A DNA stretch of 64,000 nt from Balanoglossus misakiensis. Taxonomy: Eukaryota > Hemichordata. Shown here one piece after another: positions 11,695 to 26,600 of the stretch (the first letter of the stretch is position 1; every line of letters starts with the position of its first letter). The stretch lies in contig CM082578.2 in NCBI GenBank assembly GCA_040954595.2, positions 17,670,001 to 17,734,000 of the forward strand. The letters run 5' to 3'. The translations under genes and the position numbers were made by a program. The notes below the pieces were generated by a model. It did not search any database, had not been told where the DNA came from, and saw nothing but the letters and a program-made list of their open reading frames with translations.

Positions 11695-14600
11695 GTGAGT
11701 TGTGTGTTTTCTCCCACGTATTAGCGCTGCAGGGTTCTCCCGTATTCAACTCACCATCATTTATCAAAATCACTTCTAGGAATTTTATCATCTCGTCTTG
11801 GCGGAATCAAAAGTGCATAAAGTTGACAGCTTTTTTCATGAATGATGTCGTTAGGTGTAAGTTGAGATATTACTATGAAAAGGTTAATGACCTCATTCGA
11901 AAAGAAAGTTATCTTTTGCTGAAAGATGAAATTTCAGTCGGCCAGAGAGCAGAGGGATTTATGGACGAGATAATTTTCTGCAGTAGTCAAGGTCTTACAG
12001 TATTTACGTTCACAGACGCACGTCGACTTTCTAGAAATGTAAGTATTGGGTATTCCAGCACGCTTCGGATATTCTTACAAGTTACCATAATTGATACAAA
12101 GAACAATAATGCTGAAAAATCGCTATAAGAAACCGCTAACAGCTTTCATTTGAATTTTTTTCTACTTGGTGATACCTATTGCAACTCATTTTCAACAATC
12201 CTGAAGTTTTTGCCATTTTTTTCCACAAAATGTTAAAGAATGTTTACACGTTAACCATTTCAGGGTTCTAATAATTAACAACACAATGTAAGCTCGACTT
12301 GCTACATTGTACGTTAGCCATTGTGTGCAGACGCGGTGATTTATATCTCTCCTTGGCGGTGTTGAGGTCTGATTTATCTACCTTTTCCTGAATAGCTGGA
12401 ATTTCGTGCCATTCATACAGTGAAGGTGAAAACATGGGTTAAGAAAGCAAAAAAAAGCTAGTCCTTCAGAATGCATGCGTAGGTTTGCATTTCTTTACTT
12501 TCTTCCCCCTTCTTCGCTTTACCGTTGGATGACTGCTGCCTAATTAGGCATTCAATAGTGTATCCAATATAAAGTGATGAATGGGGGAAAAGGTGTTGCT
12601 TAGAGGATGCATATGACACACATGGGTGTCCCCATTGTGCCATTACTCCATAGCTTGAACACACACTGAGCAGTCAACCTTGGCTGCTCCGGTTAACATT
12701 TGCATGAGTAATTATGCGGAAAAATTCACCGAGTACGTCAGAGGCATCTTGGGGGAAAAAGTGTCAACTATTAGTGGGTGAATTACATCTACATTTACAG
12801 GCTTTTGAGGTCATTGTTCGATATTGGATTGCGGGGTCTACACCGTTTGACTTCTCACGTTGTCGTCGATAATACGGCACTAACATGAAGACTGGTGATA
12901 TCTTCGTTGCTAGAGGGCGCTGTGTAATTGTCGCAGTGTCCCCTTCAGATGGGACAGCCTTACGAAGGACACGGTCTCTCACATCCAGTCTTGCATTCAG
13001 TGTTATTTTCTTGTCCACGTTCAACATAAATCAATCCAGCCTTGAATCTAGCCAAATCTCAGAGATTTACGTCTGCTGAAGAATTCTCGTCCTATCATGA
13101 CTGACAGCTTAATTGACAAATTACCTGATTTATTTACATTTTGGCCTACTGCTTCAAGGTGTGAAATTCCTGCCCACAAAAATTCAGCAGTGCAATCTCC
13201 TTTCCCAGTGTAGAAATATTCGGGGTAACCTTGCAAGCAAGGAAGTTATAAAGATTGGAAGAGCTATTCTCTCTCACATAGAGGGAAGGATTGCCAGTGG
13301 GAAATGTCAACTCTGGAGGACTCTCAAGTGGTCACAGACTCTGTCAATAACACGGGGAAGTCTCAAGTTGACCAGCGTTTATTACGTGTTGTGAAAGGGT
13401 ACACGTTCTGCGTGGTGATTATGATTTAGTATTGACTTCCGTTGTTGGTTTTTCGCCACTCTTGCCGGTACTTCCGAAGTAAATTAATTTGTAGTCGAGA
13501 CGCTCTCTTCGGTGATTAATGAAGAAATCAAAGCGTAGTAGTCGATGGACGCAGTGACAGAGGACAGCAGCTGGCAGGTTGTGACACACCGTTGCATGCT
13601 GCATGCAGTTGCAGATGAAGTCAGCAGTGCGGTCACTGAAAACAGAGTGTGAGAGTTCAAAAGGGATCAGAGTCGATACACGGCAGCCACCAGTTATTTA
13701 CACGAAACGCTAGAACCGTGGCACCTCCCGTGAACCACTTAACAGGGCCCTATTGACTGCATTATTGCCATTATCATCTTGATAGGGACACGGCCGCTAT
13801 GTGATAGCACAGGCTGGAAGAAAGTCTGCTACAGCTTTGTAATGAGCACTGCATTTTCACACACACACCAGAGAGCAGATCGGAGGAAGGAAATATTGGT
13901 TGAGTGTCAGTTTCACAATGCAATATGTCCACCACCACTTCCACAGGAACTTAGCCATTATAGTTAAGAGTCTTTGACCTCATCCTTCCAGAATGGTCTG
14001 TATATTACAATACATGTATCAGTATCTCTGATGTCCTCAGCTGATCAATACCCAGATATACATGTGGACACAGGCCGATACTGATGTTGTCGTCCAAAAA
14101 AAAAGAAAGAATTTCATACACAGTTTTGCAACCACCCTATGACCTCCATTAATTAAGATAACACATCATAAAAAACTAAATGCCTGTAGTTTATAGTATT
14201 CATTATTGAATTCTTGCGGGGCATGGCTTCTTTCTCGGCAGTCGACCCGACACTCTTCGGACAGTAATATTGTCAGTGATGTGAGACTAATTGCCTCATA
14301 AAATCTGAAGGATTATAAGTGTTCTTTCCTTCAGCATTTTATATTTTTAAATTTATGTAACCAACCCAGGGAAGGTCCATGTACTTTTGTTCCATCTTTG
14401 GCCATTTTAAATTAATTTTCTAGAATAAAAAGTATTAATTAAAAAAATGATTACATGTACATATCAGTTCACTGTTCTGAAACTTAATAATGCCGTGTTG
14501 ATACAAAAATCATCAAAATGTAAGTGAAAGGTGAAAAATCATTTGCATAATCCTGTGATCTTAGTAGTAGCCCTATCCATTGAATCTCATCAGTAGGTCC

Positions 14601-17600
14601 CTATCAGACAAATTGCAACAGTAACTGTGGTGTAAAGGGGACAACAACTAATTTATCAAAGATTGACACCGTGGGGACTGTGAAAATGTCAGTTTTTTCC
14701 CCAGCAGTGTAATCTAAATGTCCCAGTCTATTTGGAGTCTAATCTGCAACAAACATGGAAAAGTACTCTGACAGCGAGACCATAAATGTGCAGTAAAGTT
14801 GAATATTGGGTATTGTCTATTTTAGCTACTTGATCGGTGAAGGTTCACTGATGAGATGAGTTTCCGAGCATCCAACGTCACTCTGCATGTTCATCAAGTG
14901 TTTGTGTTCAAACAGATCTATTTAGTAAGGCTTATTTGGAAAGCATGGTGGGAAGGTTCTTAGAAATCATGATCCCAACTGTCGTACAGAGAAATTTGTG
15001 CGTTTTCCAAGACATACATGTGCTGAGATACCGGAGATGAGCTCCGGGAGACACACTTTGGATCATCTTCAATTACTTGATGTTTTCCTGTGAATGCTGA
15101 GAGAGATTGAATTTTCTCGGTGTTCCCCAAATGACGTGTAAACATGTTCCTGCTCTAATGACAGACTGAAAAAATGGCCATGGGGAGGGGGTAGTAATGC
15201 TCAAACTAGTCTCGGCAAAAAGCTTGACTTTGAAAGACCATTTGAATTGACCTCTGAACTCTATGATGACGGAACAAGGAGAGTTGTAGAAAATGAGTGT
15301 GAAGGCTGTGGAAAATGTGCCTTGTGTTTTTTTTCAGTAAATTTATTTTGTTCGCTCAAGTACAATTCCCTTTTCTACTAACTGTAGCACTCTTTTTTTA
15401 AAAAAAAAACATTATCTTTCGTTTCACCAGCACCATCCTTATTTGATATTATCATCTAAAGTTCAAGGAAAAATCAAGAAAACAACTTAAACATCTCTCC
15501 AATCATTCATGTACGTAATATGTGCTTTAAAAGCCTTTGATGTTTTTCCCTCGCAAGTTTGCATCACACAATGAACACTCGAGACATGGCACTTGACTGT
15601 AGAGCGTGAGAAGAGGAACAAATTAACTTTGAGGAAAATTTCATAGCCTCTTCATTTTGCAGCCAGTGTGAAGGGTTCTCTTGCAACTCGGTGCGGTGAT
15701 AACGTAGACAAGGGATGTCTGAAGTGTTTCTCCTCTTTGAGGTCAAGAGCTACTCAATATGAATGGACTTTGAAAAAATCAGGTGACTCTAGACTGTGAT
15801 GTCTCAAGTAGATATCTTGATATGAGGATCGATAGACTGCTATATGTTCCTGCAAGTACAAATCAGATTTATCTGTACACGTATTGAAATGAGATGATGA
15901 AAATTACATTTTAGGCCTTAAAATATCACCAAATTCAACTCTTGGCATTTAATTTAATGCCAAGAGTTGAATTTGCTGATATTTCTCTGTGTTATCCAAT
16001 GGGAAGAGACAAATAACAAAGTCTTTTATACAACAGTGTACAATGTACATGTTCATGTATGTACACCTTTTTCTGAGATATGAGATGATACATGTATTTT
16101 GCATGTCCCGTCACAATGCATGTACCAGCAGACTTGACACTAAGGATCGTTACGAGAAATGTTCTTTTGTGTGTAACAAAAATCAAGTGTTGTCATGTTT
16201 ATCAATAGTGCAGCTTTAACAAGGGGCATTATATGGAGAACATCACAAATAACCCGTCACAATCGAATCTCATCAAAAGAGACGGAATTTGTGGCTTTAT
16301 GGGTCTGAAAGTAATTTGCCATAAGATAATGGAATCTTTTAGAGTACTACAAGATGCAAATGCAATCCAGAACTGCAGATTGCATCACTAACAAAAAAAG
16401 AAGAGAATGTCATGACATTTTGTGAACTCAAACATTTTACAAGCTCCAGTTTTGTTACCTGCTGCTACATCTGTAACCTACAAATGAAGTCACCTCTACA
16501 TTTTCAGAGTCTTCATACTATCATAGGCACTGGATTGTGTGTAGTGCCTGTATTTACATGTACCTGTAGTACCTGTAATTCAGGGTAAAATTCAGTAGTT
16601 TATTTTAAAGTGCCTGACTTTCAGCTATTTCTACAACAATTAGAAACCACTGGTAACCCTGCAGCAATTAGTGAGAGATAATGGAATTAAGTCATTCAGT
16701 TTCGTTCTAGATTTCAGAGAATTCAAACTCTTTGTAAACTGGAAGAGTATGAGTTTGGAAACCAGATCAGGCAAACCTTTTTTCTCTTGTCCAAGCGGCA
16801 GCTGATTACATTTAGTTGACGTGATTAGAAGATGATTGCAAAACTAAACATTGAGTCTCTTGCTTGCGTCATTGGTTAATTAGCCAGCGATCGTCTTGCC
16901 TTGTTCTAGCTACTCCTTTTGGAGGACAGATTACGCTGGAGGGAGTTTGTGCTTCCCTGGCTGTATCAGTACATGGGACTAGCTTTATCAAATCCCATCA
17001 TCCTCTTCATATTCCCAGGGACTTCGGTTAAGATGTCTAGGCTGATGCTTAGACAGTTGAACTTTGCTGGATTTTTTTTTAAAATCTTGCGTCATCAGTG
17101 CAAGAAATTCTAGAATTTCAGAGAAGTCAGACTAAACCAATTGTGATATGCGACATGTGTGCAGAGCGAAACGTTGTCTCTGTCACGAAAAACCTCAAGC
17201 ACCGACTGCACCGTGCCAGATTGGCTTTGGGTATCACACACCACTATACTGTCTGCCACGCGGCAATTCAGTTCACCGTTTCACTATTGAAACTAAGATG
17301 TTCTTCTTCCATCTAGTGTTAATGGTTGTAGTGTAAGAACACTTCGCCAGTTTCCAAGACCCTGAAACAAGAACTCTTACCATTTCCTGAATCTTAGCAC
17401 TTGTATGTAACCAGCATACACTTGCTTAATATAAGAGAGTAGGGGAAAATCTTGATTGACCCGTTTTTCTGTGACACCAACCAAGTTATGAGTTCCCTTG
17501 ATCCAGTTTTTGCTGGGGGTTGGCGAGTATCTTACATTTGTACACGTACATGAATCTTTGATTGGTGTCATACAGGTATTGTAGTCTTGTATCTAGCTGT

Positions 17601-20600
17601 ACATGATTTCTGCATTACACATGTATCATTTTCTATGTTAAGGGAAAATGTTTTCAAGAATTAGTGTTAATACCCAACACTACAATAAAACCACTCTAGA
17701 AGTGTTATGTTTATTGATTTATTGATTTCTAACAGTGTACATACTTGATGACAGGAAAAGGTACAAACCAACAAAAATGCCAAAGGAAGTCGCACATATT
17801 TGATTTTCTCACCAACAAGATTGTAAATGTTACATACACTGTAGGTGTACTGGTTTATTTAAATTAACACCTTCCATCCAACCCCTCCCAAACCACTCCC
17901 CTAAAAGTAAAAGTAAAAGTCCCCCCCCCCCCCCCCCCCAACACTTGAGTCCTGTCTCAAAGATTTCCCCATAGCCATTGTTGAGTAGGAATACCTACAG
18001 GGATCTGTAATCTAGGTTTCAGGTACCTCTCCCATGCCTAAGGCAATCACGCTGCTTCTGACTTCCTTTGCGTCCATTCTTTCAGGTTGATTGCAACCAG
18101 TTGATGTTTGCTCAAATCAGGAAATGGAATGATATTGGGAACGTAGTGTCTATTAGAAATGACATTTCCCTCGGCATTATTTTGCAGATTTAATTTCTAA
18201 ACACTGACCTTTGAAGGATGTACATTTGTAGCGTGCAAATAACAATTAATTTTTCACTAGGTTTGTTCCAATTCAATATGCAGGCCACTGTGAACCATAC
18301 ATACATGTACAAGTAAAATTGAAATGCAGGGTTTTTCATTTTCTGTGTGTTACCTGTTGTTGATGAAAAATATAGACAACATTTTTATTTGGCTACTCGT
18401 AATTGTACGTGAAAACCTTGAAAAATTTAACAAGGAAACATCATCTTGAAGAGCTGAGTTAATAAAGGTACATCATATGTGTAATTTTACATGAAAAAAG
18501 ATGATGACATAGCAAAGAAGAAAATTAAAAATGGATTATTGTTCTCTGTAATTAAGGATATTGCAATGACACAACATTAGTGAGAAGAAGGTGTCGTGAC
18601 GTTCAAACTGGTAATAATAACCTGTTAGATCTATTTTGATCGTGGATAAGATATCCCGAACCATCTATGAAATGTCGGTTTCCGTAATCTGATAGTGAGG
18701 TTTTAACCTGCGTGTTAGTGGCCCATCCCACACTATTGCATGCTTCGGCCCCCATGTTTTGGGCAGCTGTCTGACATAGAATCCCGATGCATGTAAGTAT
18801 AGATGTTGGAGATTCCAATGAAGACACTGACCTTGTCACCTCTGGCTGGCTGTGGTGTTGTGATATAACATTGTGAGTGTGGTGTGAAAATTGTCCCTGT
18901 TTAAATATATAGGCTGTGCTGTTAACTTATCTGTGTTTGTTGAAGTAGCAGCAGTTAAAACTGTGAGAATGTGACCTTGTCTTTGAAGTGTAGTATGAGC
19001 AGCAGCCTTCAACGGGTCTCAATGAGCTGCGTGTCGGAGTTGACCTACTGAGGTTTTCGACACAACACCTTGCATAAGGAGACTTCGATATGGACACGAA
19101 AACCACAGAGAAAGTGACACTCTTGCCCTGGCGGTCATCAAAACAAGTCACACACAATAGTGTCTTGTCCAGTATGACCTGAAGTGACACCCAGTGACCA
19201 TTCTCATGCATATTCATTATCCCGAACTGTCTGATGCTGCCTGATTGGTGGAGCCTCTTGTTGGCTCCCCACTGCATACACAGCTTGCTAAATGCCCACT
19301 ACAGATTTAGTGGGCGGAGCTAACATATCTTTAAGGTTGTTGCTCTACTCAGCTTCCGTTAGACTCCATTCTCAGTATAGAGGTTGACTTACAAGCGAGA
19401 TACAGCCATTTGTGTAGAACTCTCTCTGACAAAGCCACTGCACTAGCAGTGTACTTGTGACTGCTCCCGACTTTAAACCACGATTCTGTGCTGTGTTCAT
19501 CCAAATTATGGTTTTTCACGGATCACCTACAATGTCCATCACTAGATATGGATCGTATGATTTTCTTGCATCTTTGGAGGTAATTGTTTTCATTTCTTTA
19601 AAAAAACTTCATTGCTTTAGATTTGTATATTTCTGCATATAGGTGTATTTTATCAATCTGCATATTTGTAATGATGTAAGTCATACAAGCTAAATATGTT
19701 ACTTAATGTGTGTTAAATAACCATTATTAACATTTAGAGCAGAAGTGTTATTTGAAAAAGTGGACAGAGATGAAGCAATATATTTTTGTTTCAAACCATG
19801 ATTTTTTAATCGCAATGTTATAATACAGGTGTAATGATAGGCTTGACAGTGTAGGGTTTATAGTTTCAGTTGATTTCTAATCTAAAGCCGGAACAAAATC
19901 TGATGCAATTTTTTTTCCTCTTCACAAACGTTCATGTCGTCACATGCTTGTTATCTTATCTTTGGGATTTTCTTCTCCATCTCGTGAGACAATATTCAAT
20001 ATTTCGTAGTGAAGCATTTGGTTTTCTCAAGTCCTCAGTATTTCCATCATCAAGGTGGAAATACCTCCCGTATCAAAACCACCTGTTTTTTTGTAAGAAA
20101 AGTCTGACTAGAAAGAGTTTATTACAAAAGTTGTTTTGTAATGTGTTGAAGTGCAACAAGTATATTGTTTGCATCTGTAGGAGAGTTTAAACACTTACAG
20201 TTTGCAAATATGCAATGGATACATTTTCTTGTGTAAACTTTGACGTGAGACCTAGCTCTTGTTTCTTTTTCTTTTAAATAAATGTTTTCCTAAACGGTGT
20301 TTATATTTTTATGGCAGGAACCGAGTTCCAAGCGAGGGCGTTCAATGCCGAGAGTTGCTTCATTCGCAAACATCATCTCTCCAGTAAGCCATGTTAAAAA
20401 AGTTGGACAAGTTCTTCAGGTAAGTGTCTCTAGCACTGATAAACAGTGCACACTTCCTTTGATGTTTTGTGGGAAAAGTAAAGGTTTGTAAAAACAGTTG
20501 CGGCCAGCAAGGTCTATGACTCAGCTCACTGTCCAAACTCTGAACTTGAAGACGTCAATCAAAAAAAGTCAACAAAGTCCTCTGATGTAAGAATTTGATC

Positions 20601-23600
20601 AGGTGGGTCAGGAAGTAAAGTCGATAAGAGGCGGTCAGGTATTTGAAAATGAATAGGCTTAGCTACGACCATGCAAAGCCAAAGAATGCTAAGATCTCCA
20701 AATACGTATCGCTTTGACACCAGTTATTTTTTCTTTTCGGTGAAAAGAAAACTTTAAAGAGAATAGTTGTTTTTTATAAACTTATGTGAAAGCTTTGCTC
20801 CTGAGGGAAAATCTCCAAAGGAAAGCCGGAGCAATAACTTCTTTTTATAGTCTCTCCAAAACCGCCGCCACTGCCCATCACAAAAAGGCCGTAAAGTTTT
20901 TTCAAACACTGTTAAAATGGAACACTCGCCGCATCTATCTCTGTAATGAATTCGTAAATGAGATGTAAATCAGGCGCAAATTGTCTAATGTAGCAAATAA
21001 AAGTGGCCCTACAGTGGCCTGGATTTCCATTTGCTGTAATATCCCATGGTGGCAACTTATACTGCAATGTTTTGATAAGAACCAGGAGTAAGTGGATAGC
21101 CTAAGAAACTGAACTGTACTGCAGTTAAAGGCAGCGAGGAATTTTGCTAATTGTGGGTATTGGGTGTCTGTACTTTGTTCTCCGTGCATGCAGATTTGTC
21201 CAAACTCTAAAAATAGAGCAGACCGCAGCCTCAGAATTACAAACGGCATTATTGTAATAAATCCAGAGCAGAGATCAAGCAAACTTTGAAACGAAACATA
21301 GGAGAAAGGCGTACGTGCCAAAGAAATATATTTCACAGAAATATCAAGTATCGTATATCCCTATTAAATAAAACCTGTTTATATTGTAGCTTTTAGGCGT
21401 AAAAGGTGAAACTTCACAGACCTTGCAGAGAGGCATGTGTTTCTCTGCAATAAATTCATTATTTCAAAGTTGCCACGGGCATTTTATATCGGCAGTTTAT
21501 CTGAGGACTTTTGTGTCTGGCATACAGTATTAACAACAACCTCGGGTTTCCAAATATTGACCGAAAGATATCAATTGGCAACTGGATGTGACAAGAATAT
21601 CCTCTGGTAGGAGGGTTGCCTTTGTGAGAAAACTCTCTGGCATTCCTTAAATTGTTGCAAGGATTTGGAAATCGTATGTGAGACGCACATGCAAATTGCT
21701 CGGTCAAAGGAAAAAAAAAAGAGAGAGAAAAAATCGGAAAACAACAACAGGATCACTGTTGACATTGTGTGCCGTGTTTTGTTGCCCTGGTCAGTTGACG
21801 GCGCAGAGATCGAGAAAGTTGTTATCTAAACAAAGCTTTTCTGTCACTTTTGATGGCCGTTTTTTTTCAGGGGGCCCCACCTCTCAAACTCAGAGCCGTT
21901 CACATTACTCAGTTGAAGTGCTTGTGAAATGAAACAGACCCTCCACTATAAAGGAGAGTTGTGTGGAATTCCTTCATCAGTTGTATTTTAGAGTGTGCTG
22001 GGAGATGCCTCGGATCTTTGTCGGAAAGCGAACCAAACTGAAATAATGTTTTGTGTGACTGTTTCTTTGTCCACACAGAGGTCTATGAGTTTCCGAAATA
22101 TCAACTCATCACCCAACTTCACCATCAAACCATACACCAAACCGCAGGCCACGCCGACCAAGAGAAGAAACAGCAAACTGTGGTGTGAAACTGTTCAAAG
22201 CGATGTCAATCAGTTCTTGTCTTCAGTTGACTGCAAGAGACAAGAGGTAGGAGGTTTTTTTTGTCTTTCTATGTTTTTCAAAATCTTTGTTGTGCTTACG
22301 TGTGAGAAAGCCACTTTCATTTCCTCTTGATTGTTATTTGTTCAAATGATTGTATTGTGTGTTCTCTTATATTGTACTGTGCATTTTCTCTTTTCTAAAC
22401 ATACTTTTCATGCAAAGTTGAATGACTTGTGTGCATTTGCGTCAATTATTTTTTTTGATTTGATGTAGTTTGTTTTTGTTTTTCACTGGTTTTGTCTCTT
22501 CTGGTCATTGATTGATGTCAGTTCCATTCAGGAAGTGTGAATGTGGTTTTTATTAATTCCACAGTGTCACATGTGGTTTCCATACAGTGCAAATACCTTC
22601 AGACGTTGCAGAACTATTTGTTTTCACTTTCTTGAGTGTGGAAAAATAAAATAAAATTGTAATTTGCAAGCCAGAAAGTTTCACACTCTTTATGAACTCA
22701 TTTGTGCAAGCAGAGAAAATAGTCGGGAAAAGTGACAAACTCTCAGGTAGGCAGGAAAAGTGTAATGGATTTCAAGTAATCTCATTCCCAACAAACACTT
22801 CCATCAACAATGTCAAGTGTCAGGTTTCAGGCAAGTTTCCAGCGTCTCCTAGGCGACGCCAAGTTAGCAGTGTTATCAAAACAACAGAGTGGCAAACATC
22901 ATACAAAATATTTAATAGAGGGCAATTTTTAGAGATTGAGCAAAAGGGTCTTGTTTATTTGAAGAATAGCCATCCAGGTAAACCTGAAATGAAATAAAAG
23001 AGGTAAGGGATTCAGTGGTCGATCACCCTGCATACCTATTCTAGTGTCTTCCTGTGTAGACAGAGTAGACAATGAAAACTAAAAAACATGGTAAAGTTTA
23101 GCTGTTAGTCTTTAAAGTCATGAAAAGGCAAACAGAAAAAAATGGCATAGATGTGAAGAAAAAAAGTTGGAAAAGTCGTGGTCTATGCGCAATATGCATT
23201 TCAGTGTTATTTGTGCGTTTTTTGCCAGGTTTTAGGATGTCTGGTGGCCCACATACTTCGAATGGTTTAACTCTTGATGTGACATCAGCCTGAACAATAC
23301 ACCCCTATAAAGTGTTATCATACCTGTGCAGTGACTTGACAATAGACTCTAGTTTGCATACCTCAGCGGTTAAAGACCCCTTTTTATGAGACTTCCTCAC
23401 TGTCGGCAGGAGGAGTAACATTCACCGGTCTCATAAACACGGCCAGATCAAATGTGTGAGTTTTAATGCTTTACGAGGGACAAGTATTAGTTGTGCTGTG
23501 GGCGTCAACAGTTAAGTTCCCCCCTGTATAATATAATCAGACACGATTTGGACTGCGCTGATAGATTCCTGTAATGATTGACGTCATGACAAAGGCCCAC

Positions 23601-26600
23601 GGGGGAACTTGAGCAGTCTGTTGGAATCGTACACCTAAATAGTTACTGTTAGTCACCGGCTTTGCTTCGTGTTTGGAAAATAATTGTGTTTTCGGTCCAT
23701 TTGCTTGTGTTTGCCAAGCCATTTGGTGTACTGCGGAAGGGAAGGGAGAAAAAAGTCTGACAGCTAGCAGCAAACAGACTCATTGAGACATGCACTCGGA
23801 ACTGAGCCGTAGGTCTGAGTTAACTATCTTCTGCCGACTTCTCACTTTCACCTGAAGTGCCGACTACAAACAGCTGTTCAAATTGTCAGTTTCTCAAACC
23901 TGCGCAAAAAATCTTCCCTCTGCATTCACTTTTCTGAAACAGGAAGTCCGTCTTTGCAGTGACACGACTCCAGAAAGTTGTTTTTCTCGAAGTGGGGTTA
24001 AACAAGTAGAAGAGATTGACAACATGTTTGTAAACACAGTATACAGCCGGAATGACTTAATTGCCCCCTACTTGTTATAGCAGAGAGACTCTCTGTTGTT
24101 TACAAAACGAAAAATCAGTTTTGATATTAAAATCATAAGTACAGTTAAAACCATGCAAAACATTCAAATTTTCTTCAAGTATTGTTGATAGGAAGGAGTG
24201 TGCTTCATCGGCTGTCTCGTTCATTTGGTTGAAAACTAACTGATTGCCATTCAGTTACATAACTGTTCCGACAATCACACACTGACATGAGTGGCTACAT
24301 TTGTATCTCTAATCAAAGACGTCATCATTCACACTAAAGCTACTTAATACGATAAACTCGCACACGGTTTCACAGAAATACTTACTCTGGGTGTTCCCCG
24401 GGTGTACTTCGCCTATTTTTGTAACAAGGATTAAATATAGTACCAAGGGAATCACATTTCTACAAGTTTGCAGAAATTGCAATAAATCACTGTCATAACC
24501 ATATAAATTTATTGAAAGGCTACGTGTGCTTTGAGGAGTATTCCTTTGGCAAAATTATTTCCCTTATTAATATGAGTTGGATAATTCTCTTATTAATGAG
24601 TCAAAATAATTTTTTCCAAGTACTTGGTACAGTTATAGATCACTTTCATCTCTGGTCTCAATATTGTGTTCAGAATACGCGAAGATGTGTTCACAAGCGG
24701 AAAAGACGTCAAAAGCATCAATCTGTCCATCACTGCGTCAGAAGTATCAGTTGTAAAACAAAAGCTGTGTTACTGTAATTTTTCAATGTGAATGACTGGA
24801 ATGAGGTGTTTTGTGGTTATGAAATTAAAAAAAAAAATTGAATTGCCAGAGGAATTGACAGAGAAAAAATGTTGTTTGAAGATGGACAGAGAGGATTGGC
24901 AGTTATGTCGTGTGAGTAGTAGGAGAGTTGAAATGATGAAAAAGAAAATGCCAAGGCCTGCTTGTGGTTGAGTATTAGAGGAAAGAATAAAATAATTTCA
25001 GTAAAAGGGGTTATTGGTTAAGTTGTTGTGTTTTATGGCATTTCCTCTAATGTCAGATGATTTACATTACTGCCCACATGATCTGCAAGTCTAAATAAAT
25101 AATGATGGGCTGTAAACATATTGATGACGCAGGTACTAAGGAAAATTAGGAGGATCATCTAGAATCAGGTCATGGAAGGAAAAAATAATTGAACAATAAA
25201 AGTTCAAACCAATCAAATCAAATCAGAGAAGAAAGCTGTACCGCCAGTCGGTTGTAAGAGTCACCAAAATTTGGGTCAACTGCTGGTGTAACAAACAAAC
25301 CACTTATGGATGAGACTGCCGATTCCAATATGCGCCTTCAGCTCTGTCAATGGACACCGTTCCTCCATTTCTGCCGGCATTGCTGGGGCTTCTCAATTCA
25401 CCTACTTTTATTATAAGAAGCCATACGCATTTGAGTGATCTCTTGGTGTCCCTGCAGCACATCTGAAATCCTAGATGGTCCAATAATGTGTTTCACAAAC
25501 ACGAAGGAATGTCCACCAAAATATTTTCAACTTGGATGGCAGGCAAAGCTAATATAGGATGGGGACATAGTTGATGACAGCAATATAAGGCTCATATGAT
25601 TCATTGATAGCTTTGTTTGTTCACTCAGTGTAAGAGGAATCTTCAGAGTTAAAAATAACTCCTGTTTTATCAATGTTTGGTTTGTCTAAAACCACCACAA
25701 AATCTAGTTGGAAAAAGAAGGAGAAATAACATTATTGAATGTGGAGAGATTGCTAATTTTTGCTTAATAACCACATGACAGAAAGTGGGAATCTAAATTT
25801 AAAATGTCTTCTTTTTGTTTGTTTATTTTTCCAGGCAATATTTGAATTATTTCAAGGTGAGGAAGACCTGATAGAAGATTTGAAACTAATCAAGAAGACG
25901 TACTATGACTCTATGAAGTCACTAGGAATTCTAACAGAACATGAACTCAACACGATATTTGGGCCTTTGGAAAACCTGCTGCCACTCCATGAAGGTGAGA
26001 CATGTTTTTCGTCTTGTTCTCTTAGCTAATCCAGTGTTTGTATTGGATGGAGCCTGAGAATGTTTTTTACCCAGCAGAGAATACACAACATCGGGAAATT
26101 AATTTGTAATTGTTTTTTTTGTAATTACAAGTAATTATTCCTGCGTAAAGACATAAACAAGTTTAACTGTCGCAACTCTGTGGTTGGCAGAGTTAATTTA
26201 ATTTGAATATAGTAATTCAACACTTAGTGTTGTACAAATGTACTTGTATCTTTCAGGGTGAGTTTTAGGACATGGAGTAGAATTCACTTTATTGTTAAAG
26301 TAGATTTTGCTGTCAAAACTGTTTGTCACATCTCTGAACATCTGTCTCTTTTTTTACCAGAACTTGTTGAAAATCTGAAAAAGCAGAGACAGAAAGATGG
26401 CACCACAGAGAACATAGCAAGGGTCATACTAGAATGGGTAAGTACTTGAGTCAATCAAAGTAGTGCATTGAACTAGAGGGGTCTCTATCCTAGAATTTGC
26501 CAAGTCAACTGAATCGGGGATGTTCTAGTTTGCATGAATTGTGTGTGTGTGATGCAACAGGGTAATTTTCAACAAATTTGATTCCATTTTTCGACCCATG

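Larger units (their letters stand above)
11695..20317 (+). other. NET1 intron 3 (8.6 kb) with internal alternative promoter
   Basis: It holds a hairpin at 15921-15984, a C19 tract at 17921-17939 and the probable alternative first exon at 19508-19579. The 150-codon ORF at 11676-12128 begins inside exon 3 in another frame and resembles no protein I know. The rest shows no gene I can support. Confidence 0.6.

Noticed and set aside
11676-12128. 150-codon ORF overlapping NET1 exon 3
   Set aside because: It starts inside the exon in a different frame, runs into the intron, has no recognisable domain and no splice context of its own.
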